Under the pieces are notes generated by a model, which saw only the letters and a program-made list of their open reading frames with translations, was not told the origin of the DNA and searched no databases. This document shows, one piece after another, positions 44,701 through 54,997 of a stretch of 64,000 nucleotides of DNA. A program made the position numbers and the translations under genes. Each line of letters opens with the position of its first letter. Positions within the stretch are counted from its first letter, which is position 1. Source of the stretch: Knufia peltigerae (Eukaryota; Ascomycota; Eurotiomycetes; Chaetothyriales; Trichomeriaceae); the NCBI GenBank assembly GCA_030247855.1, contig JAPDRN010000135.1, forward strand, positions 22,388 to 86,387. The letters are read 5' to 3'.

Positions 44701-46990
44701 GAGTGATTCATCTAGTCGGTAATCCATGCCAATTTGTGTTTCCAACGTAAGCATCTGCTGGTCCGTCTCAGGCCGCAGTTGTAATGGATCGCCAATCATT
44801 ATCGCATGTTGAACTGTCGGGAGCAGTGAGCATAGTGTATGTGCTTCCATAACCTCTGCCGCTTCTTCGCAAAGAGTTATTTCAATCCCAACAGAGGCCA
44901 GCTGTTTCCATCGCGCCGCGCATCCTGTGGTCGTCATTCCAATGACATTGGAATCGCCCATGATCTTGATATCTCTCTGATGGCTCAAGTCGTTGGCAGC
45001 AGAGACCAGGTCTTTATATTCAAAGTGCAGACCAGTCAGCTTAGCAGCAAACCTCTCAGTGTCGACCTCAGCCTCCCATTGGCGTAGAAGGGCCTGACGT
45101 TCGGGATATGGTAAATTCCAAAGGCTTCTGTCACCAGCTTCTTCGCTCTGCTGTTTGGTAAAGTAGGAAATGTCTTGCAGAATGGCATCGACATCTTTGG
45201 CGGAGCTACGGTCACGTTCTCGTAGAACTTCGTTGAGTCTCGTGGCAAGCTCGAAGTGTAGGTCCCGAATACTCTCTAAATCTCCGCCTCCATACCAATG
45301 CTCGAAGGCGAACGCCTTTGCGTAGACAGATGGAGCATTAGTGGAGAGTTGTCCGTGGAAATGAGGGTATTTTTCAAACAAAATGTCTTCAACATATTGC
45401 CATGGCACCTTTCCAGTGTGGTGTTTCGATGAGATGGCTTGATGAATGTCAGTACAGCATTCATACAGCTTGGGGGATCTTACCTTTGCACATGATATCT
45501 ACCTCTGCAAATGTTTCCTTCCTCCGTGAGCTGATGATGCTCCTCTCTGGTGGAGCTTTGCGAGGTCGAGATTTCTTTCTCATAGTCTGGAGATTAATGG
45601 CCTCAGTCCATTTCTCTTTGCTGCCTCCACCGACACGAAGCAACCCCGTAACTTGTGCATCACGTAAATCCTGGAGGAAATTGTCGAGTGCATGATTTGT
45701 CAGACACACTAACAGAATGGGCTTTTGTGTTGGCCGCGATGATAACAAAGCCTTTGTCAACTGGACACCGAGAAATGTCTTGCCACAGCCCGGTGGGCCC
45801 TGCGTGAGCGCAAGTTCGCTGATCAGACCATCTCTGAAGGCCATAGCTTGTCCTTCATCAAGAGACGTCTCACGCCTCAAAATATCGATTGTTGACGGTC
45901 GCAACAGTTCTTGAACCGACATGGACTTGGTCCGGTTTGTCGATGACAGCACAGAGCTGAGATCATATCGGAACTCCTCTTTCTGTGCATAAGCCGGAGG
46001 TGGGCAAGTCACGGTCGGAGTTCCGCCACCAGGGACATTGCGGCTGGCCATTGATATGGCATCTTGTGGGCTGACCTTAGGCGCAATGTATTTTTGAAAT
46101 GCGAAGTCAGTCTCCCCCATCTCTTGTAGTCTTTTTAGACAGTTGTAGAAGCCAGCAAAAAGCACCTTTGGAAATTCAACAAGAGCCGTGTCGGTGTCGG
46201 AGCAGAGTCCAAGGACATGACGGCTCAATTGTAAAACATCTTCGCGAGTAGAAGTAGGTAAGAACGACATCTGCACTGCTGCTCTTTCGCCACCACCGCC
46301 AGACATATCCATGGAGTATGTAGATTGAGAAAGGCTGACCTCAAGGAAGAAGACCGAAAGTTCATTGGTAATGCGATCAAGCTGAAGCAGGGCAACAAGC
46401 ATGCCTTCTTGGAAGCGGCCGGAGCCATACATCCTACGGCCTCTCATGAATGATGGACAATGGTAGCTTGCACGGACAAGTATTCCCTTGCTCTCATGTG
46501 CAAGAAGTTCTTCAAATTTAATATCGTGATACAGAAAGAATCTGTGGCCTGCTAGTGTCTCATGAAGGATTCGTTCATAGGAGATTGGCTGAGGCCTGCC
46601 ATATGGGTCGACTTGTAAGAACACTTGCTGAGCTGCAGTGTAGCAGATATCTCGGATGTGCTCTATGCTGTCACAGCGCATCTGGCGGAAGAGGGAATCG
46701 AGATGTCGCTTAGGCCCATTTGGCAGATGGTGTGCATGACGAAGATCTTTCTTCGGCATGTATACAGCGCTGTCAACTGCAAGGATCTCGTCAGGGGTCG
46801 GGAGTATTTGTATCTCGCGGTAGTCTGCCTTGTCATTATCGTGACGCAGGCTGGACGCGGCGGAGTCATTGTAGCGCTGGTTTGTGAATCTGAGAGGAGG
46901 GCGAGGCTCGGCGCGCAGGGTATGGATATGATGATTGGATGGCTCTTGACCCCAGGCATGGAAAGGACGATGAGCGCTGATGGTCGCCAT
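41745..46990 (-). CDS. ZNFX1-like SF1 helicase with NFX1-type zinc fingers
   Basis: Three exons: 45484-46990, 43230-45437 and 41745-43174 (introns 46 and 55 nt), 1714 residues. An N-terminal ARM/helical region is followed by an SF1 (UPF1-like) helicase core: GPPGCGKT near residue 398, the Walker B-like CEEAAEV near 690, GDPLQLRPE, VDNFQGEEAKIVVLS and NVACSRAREGFYIIGD. Next come about eight NFX1-type zinc repeats (CGHDCQQMCH, CGHPCQKLC and so on, roughly residues 980-1260), a helical region, and a C-terminal zinc finger CDKGHVYSARTFPEGFCPEC near 1630 that resembles the RZ-type finger of ZNFX1. Family members, including animal ZNFX1 and fission yeast Hrr1, act with Argonaute/RNA-dependent RNA polymerase in small-RNA silencing. 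The three-frame split is explained by ordinary introns. Role here is inferred from the family. Confidence 0.93.
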
Positions 46991-47743
46991 GCTGAACCAA
47001 GCTCATTGATCCAAATGCATATGGTGTGGTAAGATAGAATATGTGTACCATGAACTTCATCGATCTTTCTTCTGTGTGAATGAGTCGCGACACATTTGGG
47101 CATGCGCCTTGGCGAAAAGTGACTGCGACTGGTAGAATTGTAGCCAAACACACACTGAAGAGACTTAGGATGCCACTTTGGCCGTGTACTAGATGAGAAT
47201 GAATAGTTGCATTGTTGCACCCTTTGAGCTACTCGTTGTAGGACATCTTTCGTTCGTTGTTCATCGGCAAAGCGTTATGCTTGGCCCGTGACCACCATGC
47301 TTTCTATAACCACAATGGACTCGGATGCTGAGAGCCTGTTCCAAAAACACCAAATCTACCCATCCTCCTCTCATTTCAACATCTTTTGCACACTCCCTTT
47401 GACTCACCACCGACGAGAACATCGATTCAGTCTTAAAGACATCCTCCTCCATCGACCTTGTCAAGACCTTCTTTGTATACTTACAGCTTTACATTTGCGA
47501 ATGAATCCTTGGATATGAAATGATAGAGAGCCTGATGACGAGACTGGGATAAAGGGCCTGTCCATGGAGGCACACGACCAATCGACAAGTGTTTCGGACA
47601 GATGGGTTGGGAACATTCTGTCAAGTTGACAATGAATGGGTCTGACAAGAAAGAGGGCACCCAGTCTCGACCAGAGTGCGTCGCGTGTTCTTCGGAAATA
47701 TCGATAAACAAAAGCCGACGGAGTGGATGACTTCTTCTGCGCA
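46991..47743. other. Intergenic, promoter of the NFX1-type helicase
   Basis: 753 nt between two minus-strand genes. No convincing frame or element. Confidence 0.4.
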
Positions 47744-49555
47744 TCAGTGGCGATTCGTAGCATTTCCACTTCCACTGTATTCATTCCCTGGCATGCCTCG
47801 GACCCAGTGGCTGAATGTTCTGCTATCTTTACCTTCCAACAACATATGCAAATCCTCTTTCTCGGGAGGCAATCGAATTCCGTGGCCTGGTTTGGGGTAC
47901 AAGACCGCATGCTCGTCGTAGTAACCATCATAACCTTCGTCAACGGCATCGCCGCCATCCACCTCACGCGAGGTTGGCAAGTTGGTCACCGGCGTGACAT
48001 ATGTAGATGTAAATTGAGCCTGAGGAACAATTGCTGGCTGAGCTGGTGTCACAAGGGTTTGGAAGATAGGCAAGTCAGGGGCGAGATCTGATGCGTGCAT
48101 GAGAAGTGAAACCAAGTTCTCTTTCGACAATGTGTGCAGATAGGCCAGCTTCTGATCTGCTTTTAAGAATCGTCCACCAAGTCGAGTGCCTGCATATACC
48201 GGTGTCGCTGGAACAACAGAAGGAGCGGGCACAGCTTTCACTTTGTTGTTAGTTTTCTTCGCCTTTTTGCCATGTAGAATTCGGTCGCATTCAGTGCAAT
48301 ACCATTCAGCTTTAGCGTCCGAGACCGTCTGTTTAGATATTTGAGGATCATGGCATCTTTGATGCCAACATTTATTGCATGCATCACAAAACACAATAAC
48401 GTTGCCTGGTGGGCCATGCCCTCGTGAGCAATGCTCACACAAGGCAAACTGTTCACGGCCTCGATATATTCTCCTTTTGATCTTGGGGTGGGTTTTGGCG
48501 GACGACGATGGAGTGGCAATATTATTGGAACCAGCTCGCGACGGCTTGGTCGGACTCGCGCTAGTGGTATTTTCATTCGTCAAGTTCACAGGTTTCTGCG
48601 TCTGACGTCCTGATCTTGTGTGTCCAGTCGGTTTGTACTCTTCCGAAGACTCTCGAGATTGGGTTGTAACTGATTCCGCCGTGGTTGACCTTGCGCTCAG
48701 TGTGTTTCCATCAACACTCTTACGCTTCTTGCTCGGGTGTTTCAAAGCATCATTGGAGGTATCTGCTGCAGTCAAAGGTGAACCATTATTCGCAGATTGG
48801 TCTTTTGTGTTTCGTGGGCCCCGTTTGACGCCCGGCCGGCCCCTCCCTAAACCTTTGCCGGACACAACAGAGCCATCGCATAGAACGTATTGCTTGCGCT
48901 TGCGAGTAGCTGGGTCATTGGAAACGTCTTCTGAGACATTAGAAGTGCTAGACTCATCAACGGACATCATCGAGTGATCCGTGTTTTTCGCTATGGAGCC
49001 ATGGGTATGTCCTGAGGAAGGTAGCGTACTGGATGGAAACGTCACAAATGAGCCTCTCGAATAGCGGAAGTCAGGGTCGCTGTCGGTCTGCAATTCGTCC
49101 TTATCGAGCTTGTAAACCGCTTGAGCATTGGTATTGATATTAGCTGTGACTTCCCTAGCCAAATTCCCTCCACCTATGGCAGGGGGGACCTCATGACCGT
49201 GGGGCAAGAGGTCGGGGAAAGATCCTTTGCGAGGCAAACTAGCACCAGGCTGATAGGTGACAGAACGGGAAACACCGGATGAAGTCTGGCTGGGCGCTGT
49301 GACGATTATGGTGTTTTCAGGAGTAGCCTCGTCGCTCGAGCCACTGAATATCAATGCCGATGGGGGAGTGGTGGGTTGGGAAATTCCAGATACTGGCTGG
49401 TCAGGCTTATTGCCCAATACATTGGCAACATCTATCTTGACACTCGATCTGAATGTCGGCTGTTCTGGAGGGGTAGCCATGGCAGGTTCTAATGTTCGAA
49501 GCTCAAGGTGTGTCGCAGCAAGGATGGTGGGCGCAAGGGATGAGGTGCCAGTCAA
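47744..49555 (-). CDS. PHD-finger protein
   Basis: One uninterrupted frame of 603 residues. The first 330 residues are disordered, rich in Ser, Thr, Pro, Lys and basic patches (RKRKQYVLCDGSVVSGKGLG RGRPGVKRGP-like AT-hook motif GRGRPG). One PHD finger lies at about residues 360-425: C..C spacing in LCEHCSRGHGPPGNVIVF, then CDACNKCWHQRCHD and WYCTEC, a Cys4-His-Cys3 zinc pattern that reads histone H3 tails in this family. The C-terminal part is acidic and aromatic (DEGYDGYYDEHAVLYPKPGH). A downstream in-frame ATG at 49480 (MATPPEQPTF) is an alternative start. Nuclear chromatin-associated protein is the likely role. It shares a 596 nt promoter region with the copper ATPase gene. Confidence 0.88.
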   Translation of the reverse strand: MTGTSSLAPTILAATHLELRTLEPAMATPPEQPTFRSSVKIDVANVLGNKPDQPVSGISQPTTPPSALIFSGSSDEATPENTIIVTAPSQTSSGVSRSVTYQPGASLPRKGSFPDLLPHGHEVPPAIGGGNLAREVTANINTNAQAVYKLDKDELQTDSDPDFRYSRGSFVTFPSSTLPSSGHTHGSIAKNTDHSMMSVDESSTSNVSEDVSNDPATRKRKQYVLCDGSVVSGKGLGRGRPGVKRGPRNTKDQSANNGSPLTAADTSNDALKHPSKKRKSVDGNTLSARSTTAESVTTQSRESSEEYKPTGHTRSGRQTQKPVNLTNENTTSASPTKPSRAGSNNIATPSSSAKTHPKIKRRIYRGREQFALCEHCSRGHGPPGNVIVFCDACNKCWHQRCHDPQISKQTVSDAKAEWYCTECDRILHGKKAKKTNNKVKAVPAPSVVPATPVYAGTRLGGRFLKADQKLAYLHTLSKENLVSLLMHASDLAPDLPIFQTLVTPAQPAIVPQAQFTSTYVTPVTNLPTSREVDGGDAVDEGYDGYYDEHAVLYPKPGHGIRLPPEKEDLHMLLEGKDSRTFSHWVRGMPGNEYSGSGNATNRH

Positions 49556-50151
49556 GCGCCCTCTATATATCAGACCGCCAATTTCTGAGACTGTTCAGGG
49601 AGGTTCTGAGGTGAAGCTAGGCGTAAAAAGCCGATAATCACTGGTATCTGAGGGCCTCCTTCATGCACAACGGTCGACGTTTCATGGGAGTTCGAAAATT
49701 GAGAGGACCCGTCTTGCCGGATTGAGGGGGATTGGACCCTGCACGTGATTTAGGTTGGCTTATGTAATGCAATATTCGGCCATGCCTAATTTAGGTCTGG
49801 TGAGGCCATAGTGCGACTAGAGCCTCTGATCTTTCTTTCGTGTTGTCACTACGCACAAAACGCGCATCACCCACAGCGTCAATCAACAAATCGATATCCT
49901 TCTCTCCGCCTTGCTAATAGATCCTAGCATGTCCTCTCTATCTAGCACATTACGCACAAAATGCGCACCCCTTTGGTTTAGAAATATCGACATGATTGAT
50001 CAAGAGTCCCTTCCTTGTTTCTCTTCTTGCATTTCTATCTTCTCTCCCAATCCAACATCTACAGTGCTTTCCTTCTCAAGTTTAATGATAAAGCCCCTGT
50101 TACTGCACTTTGAACTATACTTACAATCGAAGGAGCATCATTATCCAGGCC
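49556..50151. other. Divergent promoter, PHD protein / copper ATPase
   Basis: Contains a 16 nt direct repeat with one mismatch, ACGCACAAAAYGCGCA, at 49851-49866 and 49952-49967. Both lie on the plus strand on the ATPase side of the spacer. Confidence 0.5.
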
Positions 50152-53100
50152 ATGGCCTCCGTGTCGACATTCTTAGTCTCCAATATCCACTGTCCCTCCT
50201 GTGTCACCTACGTCCAAGATGTCCTACGTGAGATACCCAACATCCTGTCGGTACAAATTTCGTTAATCGATCAAACAATCCGTGTGAAACATGCGCATGA
50301 CAAAACACAGGACCGGATCACCAAAGAGCTGCTCGAGGCAGCATTCGAGGTTCAGCATGTTACCACGGTGGGAGCAGACGGCGTCCAGACCTGTGATTAC
50401 GATGTGTCACCTCCTCTGGTGGAGGCTTCACTTGGTCGGTCAAGATGGTTCATGTCCCGGGCGCAACGCAAACACATCGAAAATTGCAAAGCATGTCAAA
50501 GCAAAAGAGAAAGAACTCCCGTCAAAAGACGACCGTGGGCTGCAGTTACCCGACAGAGGCGCATGGATACAGGTCATTCCAAGCCAAAGTCAAAGGATAC
50601 CACAACATCCGATGATACACTGGTGGAGGATCAACCTGCTGTGATAAATGTTGATGGTACCAACGATCGCCAGGATCACGCCGAATACGTCGCAACTGTT
50701 GTCATTGGGGGTATGACCTGCGCCTCTTGCAGCGGTACTATAATTAAGGAATTGAACAATCTCGACTTCGTGCAGTCTGCAGACGTCAGCTTAATGACTA
50801 ATAATGCCAGAGTGGTCTTCTCAGGACAAAAGTCTCTGTCTGCAAAACTCGTCGAAGCCATTGAGGATGTTGGCTACGAGGCATCAATCGAAGATGTAGT
50901 GCCTCTGGTACGGAAAGCGTCGATTTCCGGGGTGGGAAACACAGAATACAAAGCCACCGTGAGCATTGATGGCATGTCTTGTGGCAGCTGTGTTGGTACC
51001 ATTACTCGAGGTCTCGAAGAACTACCATTTGTACGATCTGTCAACGTCGACTTACTTGGTCATCGTGGTGACGTTGTTCTTCTTGACAAGGAGAATGTTG
51101 AGGCGGTGTTGATGAAGATCGAAGATATGGGCTATGATGCAGTTGTGGTGCAATTAGAACCTACCGACACTCCTGGAAATATCACGCCATCTGAGAGAAC
51201 TGTCCAGATCAAAGTCGATGGCATGTACTGTGAACTTTGTCCAGACAACATTGTGGCTGCATTACAAGCGGCCATGCCAGCCAAAGATGGCTCAGCCTAC
51301 ACTATCACTGAACTACCAACACTTCGCAATCCCATTCTGACCATCGCCTATCGACCTGCTCCTCCCGAAATCACTGTCCGCAACATCATCTCGGCCATCA
51401 ATAAGTCTGATTTGGCATTGAAGGCGAGCGTGTATCATCCTCCCACGCTTGAGGAACGCTCACGCCGACTTCAGCGACGCGAACAGAAAGCTATTCTTCT
51501 CCGACTGGCGTTCACTGCTGTGGTCGCAATACCAACCTTCATAATTGGAGTGGTCTACATGAGCCTTGTACCCAAGTCTAATCAAACGAGGCAGTGGTGG
51601 GAAGATCCCATCCTGGCTGGCAATGCAATGCGGAGGGAATGGGCATTATTCTTCATGACCACTCCGGTCATGTTTTTTGGTACAGATATATTCCACACCA
51701 GAGCCTTGAAAGAGATACGATCCATTTGGAGACGATCAAGTAAAGTGCCTATCCTACGAAGGTTCTACCGGTTTGGAAGCATGAACTTGCTGATCAGTGC
51801 CGGAGCTGCAGTGGCCTATTTCTCATCTCTGGCCGTCCTTATCATGGACGCAACTGCTCCTCGAGACATGAAGAATCATCGCTCGGCCGACACTTACTTT
51901 GATACTGTCACATTCCTTACATTTTTCATCTTGATTGGCCGCTTTCTGGAAGCTTACAGCAAGGCCAAAACTGGTGATGCCGTTGCCATGCTATCCAAAC
52001 TACGACCTTCGAATGCTTTACTAGTGGCGGGCAATGCACAAGATGGCGATAGAGATGAGCAGACCAGTACTTGCGCAATCCCGGTGGATCAATTAGAGGT
52101 AGGTGATGTTGTCCAAATCCCACATGGCGCATCACCACCCACCGATGGCCTCGTCGATCAGCAAGGCACGTTCTTGTTCGACGAAAGCTCGCTCACTGGA
52201 GAGTCAAAACCTGTCCGGAAGTCGTCTGGCGAAGAAGTGTACACAGGCTCTGTGAATGTCGGCGACCCTGTACGAATCAAAATCACCGAGGTTGGTGGCA
52301 CATCAATGCTTGACAAGATAGTCAATGTCGTCCGTGAGGGCCAAGCCAAACGTGCACCGATTGAACGTGTTGCTGACATCATCACGGGGTACTTTGTGCC
52401 CGTAATCACTCTCATAGCCATTGTTACTTGGGTCATCTGGTTAGGCTTGGGTGAGTCTGGGAGATTGCCACAAGCATGGTTGGACGTCCAGAAGGGAGGT
52501 TGGCCATTCTGGTCACTCGAATTTGCGATTGCTGTCTTCGTAGTAGCTTGCCCCTGCGGAATTGGACTGGCAGCTCCAACTGCACTCTTTGTTGGTGGTG
52601 GGCTTGCTGCCAAACATGGCATCCTCGTCCAGGGAGGTGGGGAGGCATTCCAAGAAGCGTCAAGACTCGACACAATTGTCTTTGACAAGACTGGGACGCT
52701 CACTGAAGGGCAAATGAAGGTGACAGATGTTCAATTTCTCAGTCAAAACGAGACCCTGGATCCGGATGGAGATGTCCAGGTGATTCTAGCAGCATCACGC
52801 ATTCTGGAAGAATCAAGTACACATCCCATCGCCAAAGCCATCGCGCAACACTGCGCAGAAAAAACAGTGGCGGCTTTGGAGATACAGTCTGAGGACGTCA
52901 AAGAAGTGCCTGGGCAAGGCATGACCGGGCGGTTCATTGTCAAAACTGATGCAGGAAGTTTGCGATACGAGGTCGGACTCGGCAATGAACGACTTCTCAG
53001 GACAATCCGCATGAACGACTCCTCGTTGAGATCATCTTCGGGCCCAGTGACAGAGAAGACGCAGGCTGTCAGAAGCGACTACTATCTCGAGAACATCCTG

Positions 53101-53859
53101 CAAAAGCATCAAGCATTGGGTCATTCAACTGCCATTGTCGCCATGAGGAAGATTTCGAACCAGGTAGCGGGTGAAACAGGTCTTCCCGAGTCATACCAAG
53201 CTGTAGCCATCTTCGCTATTGCCGATCCTGTGCGGAACGAAGCACCGAGCATATTGAAATCGCTTCAAGACTCCGGAGTGGACGTGCACATGTGTACTGG
53301 AGACAATCGAATCACTGCCCTCGCGATTGCATCGCAGCTTGGAATACCAGTCAGCAATGTCCGGGCTGGGGTGCTTCCGCAGGACAAAGCGGCGTATATC
53401 CAGGAGCTGCAAGGCGTGTCTGGCTCTAGAAATTCTGGCAAGGCATCATCCCGTAAGATTGTGGCATTTGTGGGCGATGGAACCAATGACACTCCCGCGC
53501 TTTCAGCTGCAGATGTATCTATCGCCCTCTCGTCTGGGTCAGATGTGGCAATCACGACTGCTTCCTTCATCCTGCTCAACTCTGACCTCAACACCATCCT
53601 TTCTCTTGTGAGGCTGGCGAAACGAGTCTTCCTCCGTGTCAAACTCAATTTTGCGTGGGCAGCAGTATACAATCTGTGCCTGGTTCCTGTGGCAGCGGGG
53701 GTTTTTTACCCTATCGGAGCCAGCCATGATCATGGCGGTTGGAGATTGGGACCTGTCTGGGCCAGTGTGACGATGGCAGCGAGCAGTGTCAGTGTTGTCA
53801 CAAGTAGCTTGGCACTAAAGCTGCCGCAACTGAGTTGGAGAAGAGAAGGACATCGTTGA
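50152..53859 (+). CDS. Copper-transporting P1B-type ATPase (CCC2/YgA-like)
   Basis: Single exon, 1235 residues from the ATG at 50152; an in-frame ATG at 50110 adds 14 residues and is less likely. Four heavy-metal-associated domains each keep CxxC: HCPSC near 14, MTCASC near 189, MSCGSC near 275 and MYCELC near 357; a further CKAC lies in the basic linker after the first. Core: eight membrane helices from about 446, TGES actuator motif near 681, CPC metal site (ACPCGIGLAAP) near 801, DKTGTLTEG phosphorylation site near 844, SSTHP and GDGTNDTPAL near 1108. Such pumps load Cu(I) into the Golgi for laccases and other cuproenzymes or export excess copper. The many HMA domains and melanin/laccase link of A. 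nidulans YgA fit a Golgi role, but export cannot be excluded. Confidence 0.94.
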   Translation: MASVSTFLVSNIHCPSCVTYVQDVLREIPNILSVQISLIDQTIRVKHAHDKTQDRITKELLEAAFEVQHVTTVGADGVQTCDYDVSPPLVEASLGRSRWFMSRAQRKHIENCKACQSKRERTPVKRRPWAAVTRQRRMDTGHSKPKSKDTTTSDDTLVEDQPAVINVDGTNDRQDHAEYVATVVIGGMTCASCSGTIIKELNNLDFVQSADVSLMTNNARVVFSGQKSLSAKLVEAIEDVGYEASIEDVVPLVRKASISGVGNTEYKATVSIDGMSCGSCVGTITRGLEELPFVRSVNVDLLGHRGDVVLLDKENVEAVLMKIEDMGYDAVVVQLEPTDTPGNITPSERTVQIKVDGMYCELCPDNIVAALQAAMPAKDGSAYTITELPTLRNPILTIAYRPAPPEITVRNIISAINKSDLALKASVYHPPTLEERSRRLQRREQKAILLRLAFTAVVAIPTFIIGVVYMSLVPKSNQTRQWWEDPILAGNAMRREWALFFMTTPVMFFGTDIFHTRALKEIRSIWRRSSKVPILRRFYRFGSMNLLISAGAAVAYFSSLAVLIMDATAPRDMKNHRSADTYFDTVTFLTFFILIGRFLEAYSKAKTGDAVAMLSKLRPSNALLVAGNAQDGDRDEQTSTCAIPVDQLEVGDVVQIPHGASPPTDGLVDQQGTFLFDESSLTGESKPVRKSSGEEVYTGSVNVGDPVRIKITEVGGTSMLDKIVNVVREGQAKRAPIERVADIITGYFVPVITLIAIVTWVIWLGLGESGRLPQAWLDVQKGGWPFWSLEFAIAVFVVACPCGIGLAAPTALFVGGGLAAKHGILVQGGGEAFQEASRLDTIVFDKTGTLTEGQMKVTDVQFLSQNETLDPDGDVQVILAASRILEESSTHPIAKAIAQHCAEKTVAALEIQSEDVKEVPGQGMTGRFIVKTDAGSLRYEVGLGNERLLRTIRMNDSSLRSSSGPVTEKTQAVRSDYYLENILQKHQALGHSTAIVAMRKISNQVAGETGLPESYQAVAIFAIADPVRNEAPSILKSLQDSGVDVHMCTGDNRITALAIASQLGIPVSNVRAGVLPQDKAAYIQELQGVSGSRNSGKASSRKIVAFVGDGTNDTPALSAADVSIALSSGSDVAITTASFILLNSDLNTILSLVRLAKRVFLRVKLNFAWAAVYNLCLVPVAAGVFYPIGASHDHGGWRLGPVWASVTMAASSVSVVTSSLALKLPQLSWRREGHR

Positions 53860-54997
53860 TGAAGTATTGTACGCGTACGAGTACGGGTAATCTGGAGACA
53901 GGACCTGGACCACAATATGCGCGTCAGCCGTAGCAGATATAACACTCTGGCGGAGTTTGGTAGTCTTGGGTAGATAGATACCCAGTTAGACAAAAAGATC
54001 AACCGAAAAGGATATCCGAAGTCTAGAGTCTGTCATCTCGTAGGGCCGCACATCCTGGATACGAAAACTGGGTGCTCCGTAGATCACAGCACTGGTTGGG
54101 ATTCGGTGGTGCGAGAGGAGCGCATGTGAAGCGAAAGGCGGAGTTGGAATCAAGGGGGGCATCGCAGGTCGAGCAAAGCTGTATCCCGATGCAGGCAGCT
54201 GGTCAGATTAGCTGCTCGTCTGGTGTTCGCCTGGGACCCAGTGCTGCTGAGATCGACGAGTCAGTGCGAAGCTACTGCAGATTGCCGGCTGGTGGTGGCT
54301 TGGGGGGGAGGAAATGATTGGACTTGTCCAGCTTACTGATGTCACTTCAGCCCAGTCAATAATTGCACCCTGTCGTCACTGGGACAAGAAAGAGAATTGG
54401 TGTTCTGATGTGATGCGTCCAGCTGTACGAGGGTTCCGCAATTTGACATCACTGACACCCCATAGCCAGCTGAAAAAAGAAGAAAAAAAACAACCATCAC
54501 CTGGCTGCCAGTCCTCGTACGAGGTAATATCCCTGCTGCTGCTATCCGTCTTGAGTCTACAGTACCGTCTGCGCCCAACAAGGTCAAGTCAGTGCGTCCT
54601 GCGCATATCTTGAGTGTCCATAACCCACCATCCACCCTTTTCCAACATCAAATCTGGCAGTGAAGCCACCCAAAAAAACTTGGTCTAGCCTTTTGTCTAC
54701 TGTACAGTGCCTGCCGTTTCTTCCCCTGCGTCATTGCCGCGGAACAACCTCTCGATCGATCAGGAAGATCTTTTTCATCCTTGCACATCATACAACGGGT
54801 ACCAACGTCTGTCCTCTACGTGTATAAACACTTCTCTTCCAGATCCGAGGTATCTTCTTGCCTTGTAACCATTTTATTCCAATTTGTTTGACGGCCTCCT
54901 CTTGTCATCAATGCCCGCTTCCTTCACCCTCTCTTCGAGGCTTCTCTTTCTATCGTAGAACACACAATCTTCAGGTCATTACTTGTCAACACTGACC
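53860..54997. other. Intergenic, promoter of CSC1-type channel gene
   Basis: 1.1 kb with pyrimidine-rich stretches near the channel gene start. Open frames of 80-100 codons carry no recognisable domain. Confidence 0.4.

Noticed and set aside
43186..45408. Three separate minus-strand genes in 41.7-47.0 kb
   Set aside because: The three frames join through two ordinary short introns into one continuous helicase/NFX1 protein.
49851..49967. Mac1-type copper element in the ATPase promoter
   Set aside because: The repeat contains TGCGCA but not the TTTGCKCA consensus, so only the repeat itself is reported.
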